Assembly (NCBI GenBank): GCA_021793335.1
Contig: JAJYSW010000055.1
Coordinates: 1 to 15,630 of the forward strand
DNA from: Actinomycetes bacterium
GTDB lineage: Bacteria > Actinomycetota > Actinomycetes > Mycobacteriales > Micromonosporaceae
DNA length: 15,630 nt
Direction: 5' to 3'
The translations under genes and the position numbers were made by a program. Below, one piece after another: positions 14,635 through 15,630 of this stretch. Numbering within the stretch: position 1 is the stretch's first letter; each line of letters opens with the position of its first letter. The notes beneath the pieces are model-generated. The model ran no database searches, had not been told where the DNA came from, and saw nothing but the letters and a program-made list of their open reading frames with translations.

Positions 14635-15630
14635 TCAGGCGAACTGGAGATTTCGGCGCTTCACTCCCATGTAGCCGATCCATGCGATCGCGGCGGCTGC
14701 TGCGAGCAGCGCGATCATCGAAAGCCAGTCCATCTCCTGTGCGGGATACTGCGGAGTGTGCTCGTACGGCGACACGTTCCGTGCGGCCCCGGGCAGATCG
14801 AGCAGATCGCCGAAGAGCCCGGCCACGAAGGCGTACACCCAAGGCAGCCAGCGCAGCCAGCCGGCCCGCGGGAGCCAGGCGAACACGGCGAACGCCAGCG
14901 CCACCATGACCCACACGGCGGGGATCTGGGCCAGGGCGCCGCCCAGGAACTCCCCGAAGTGGCTCCCGTTCCCGATCGATGCGGCGCCGACCGCGCCCAG
15001 GGACAGTCCACCTGCGACTACACCGGCGGCGGCGGTGAACAGTGCCATGGGCAGATATGAGCCGGGCCAGCCCCACCGGCGGACGGGGGCGGCGGCCAAG
15101 AGCTCGCCGCGCCCGCCGGTCTCCTCGGTGCGGGCCCTGCCGACCACGAGCAGTCCGAAGAGCGTGGCGATGAACGCGTTCATCTTGGCGACCGTGACCG
15201 CGAAGTTCTCCTCCAGCGTGCCGGCGTTCTCCGCGATGATCCCCCGTTCGAGATCGGACATGCCCGCGAGCATGTCGTCGAGGCCGCCGAAGACCGAACC
15301 GTAGGCCGCGCCCAGGAGCGCCATGGTGATCAGCGCGGACCACAGGGTGCCGCGGGTGAGACGGAAGGTCAGGGCGCTCGCGCTCCGCAGACCGGGACGG
15401 GCCTCGGCCCGCCCGCCGCGAGCCGACAGCAGCCCCTGTCCGAAGTCGCGGTGGGCGACCAGGGAGAAGGCCAGTCCGACCAGGACGGCCGTGAGCGCGA
15501 GGGCGAGGATCGGCGGCCACCAGCGCTGATCGGGCGTGGTGACGAAGGTCAGCTGCCCCCAGCCCACTGGGGACAGCCAGGCGGCCCAGTTGTCCTGGGC
15601 GTTGCCGACGGCGGCGGTGAGCACGGCGAA
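14635..15630 (-). CDS. ABC exporter permease, 5' end beyond the window
   Basis: The frame is open to the right edge, so the start is outside the window. A GTG at 15624 is probably internal, and the numbering below counts from it. About seven membrane segments are visible, at roughly 38-55, 93-114, 150-164, 189-213, 233-251, 257-277 and 300-321, with a basic C-terminus (VKRRNLQFA). The extracellular-edge motif LSPVGWG (17-23) and the cytoplasmic EETGGRGELLAAAPVRRW are typical of large permeases of ABC exporters annotated as polyketide-antibiotic or drug exporters. These usually have about 500-550 residues and 12 segments, so this is roughly the second two-thirds. The ATPase partner is expected upstream, outside the window. 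The substrate cannot be told from sequence. Confidence 0.85.
   Translation of the reverse strand, partial: FAVLTAAVGNAQDNWAAWLSPVGWGQLTFVTTPDQRWWPPILALALTAVLVGLAFSLVAHRDFGQGLLSARGGRAEARPGLRSASALTFRLTRGTLWSALITMALLGAAYGSVFGGLDDMLAGMSDLERGIIAENAGTLEENFAVTVAKMNAFIATLFGLLVVGRARTEETGGRGELLAAAPVRRWGWPGSYLPMALFTAAAGVVAGGLSLGAVGAASIGNGSHFGEFLGGALAQIPAVWVMVALAFAVFAWLPRAGWLRWLPWVYAFVAGLFGDLLDLPGAARNVSPYEHTPQYPAQEMDWLSMIALLAAAAAIAWIGYMGVKRRNLQFA

Overview
The window is high-GC DNA from an actinobacterium (Actinomycetota). Supporting signs are strong G/C third-position bias, a fused TrpE-TrpG, an ileS leader with an actinobacterial-type translational T-box, a eukaryote-like (type 2) IleRS, and an adjacent adnA-adnB pair, the helicase-nuclease known from mycobacteria and relatives. 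I cannot name the genus from the sequence alone.

Layout. Positions 1-187 hold a terminator-like hairpin behind the tryptophan gene and nothing else I can support. From 188 to 2317 (minus) lies trpEG, a fused anthranilate synthase. The 433-bp divergent intergenic region 2318-2750 is the most information-rich part of the window. On the minus strand it carries a trp attenuator: a 12-residue leader peptide with three consecutive Trp codons, an antiterminator segment just after the leader stop codon, and a 10-bp hairpin. On the plus strand it carries an ileS T-box: an AUC specifier in a short Stem I, Stems II and III, the T-box sequence, and mutually exclusive antisequestrator and Shine-Dalgarno sequestrator helices. 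Two unrelated RNA devices that both monitor charged tRNA (Trp and Ile) are thus placed back to back. ileS itself (2751-5897, plus) follows and ends in a 17-bp hairpin.

The segment of about 5.95-7.0 kb looks like a patch of genome plasticity. It has the C-terminal remnant of a TAP-like alpha/beta hydrolase (no N-terminal catalytic part), then a less GC-rich two-gene toxin-antitoxin module made of a ribbon-helix-helix antitoxin and a Doc/Fic-family toxin. A second large hairpin, almost identical in sequence to the ileS one, closes the segment at 7005-7045.

The rest is all on the minus strand. Two tandem, clearly related lipoproteins of unknown function (7064-7549 and 7779-8354) each have a similar promoter-like element. 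Upstream of them are adnB (8467-11508) and adnA (11501-14599), which overlap by 8 bp and encode the two subunits of a double-strand-break end-resection machine. The 3' part of an ABC exporter permease gene (14635 to beyond the right edge) lies 35 bp upstream of adnA. No tRNA, rRNA, CRISPR array or insertion sequence was recognised. The strongest candidates for follow-up are the paired tRNA-sensing leaders and the paralogous lipoprotein pair.
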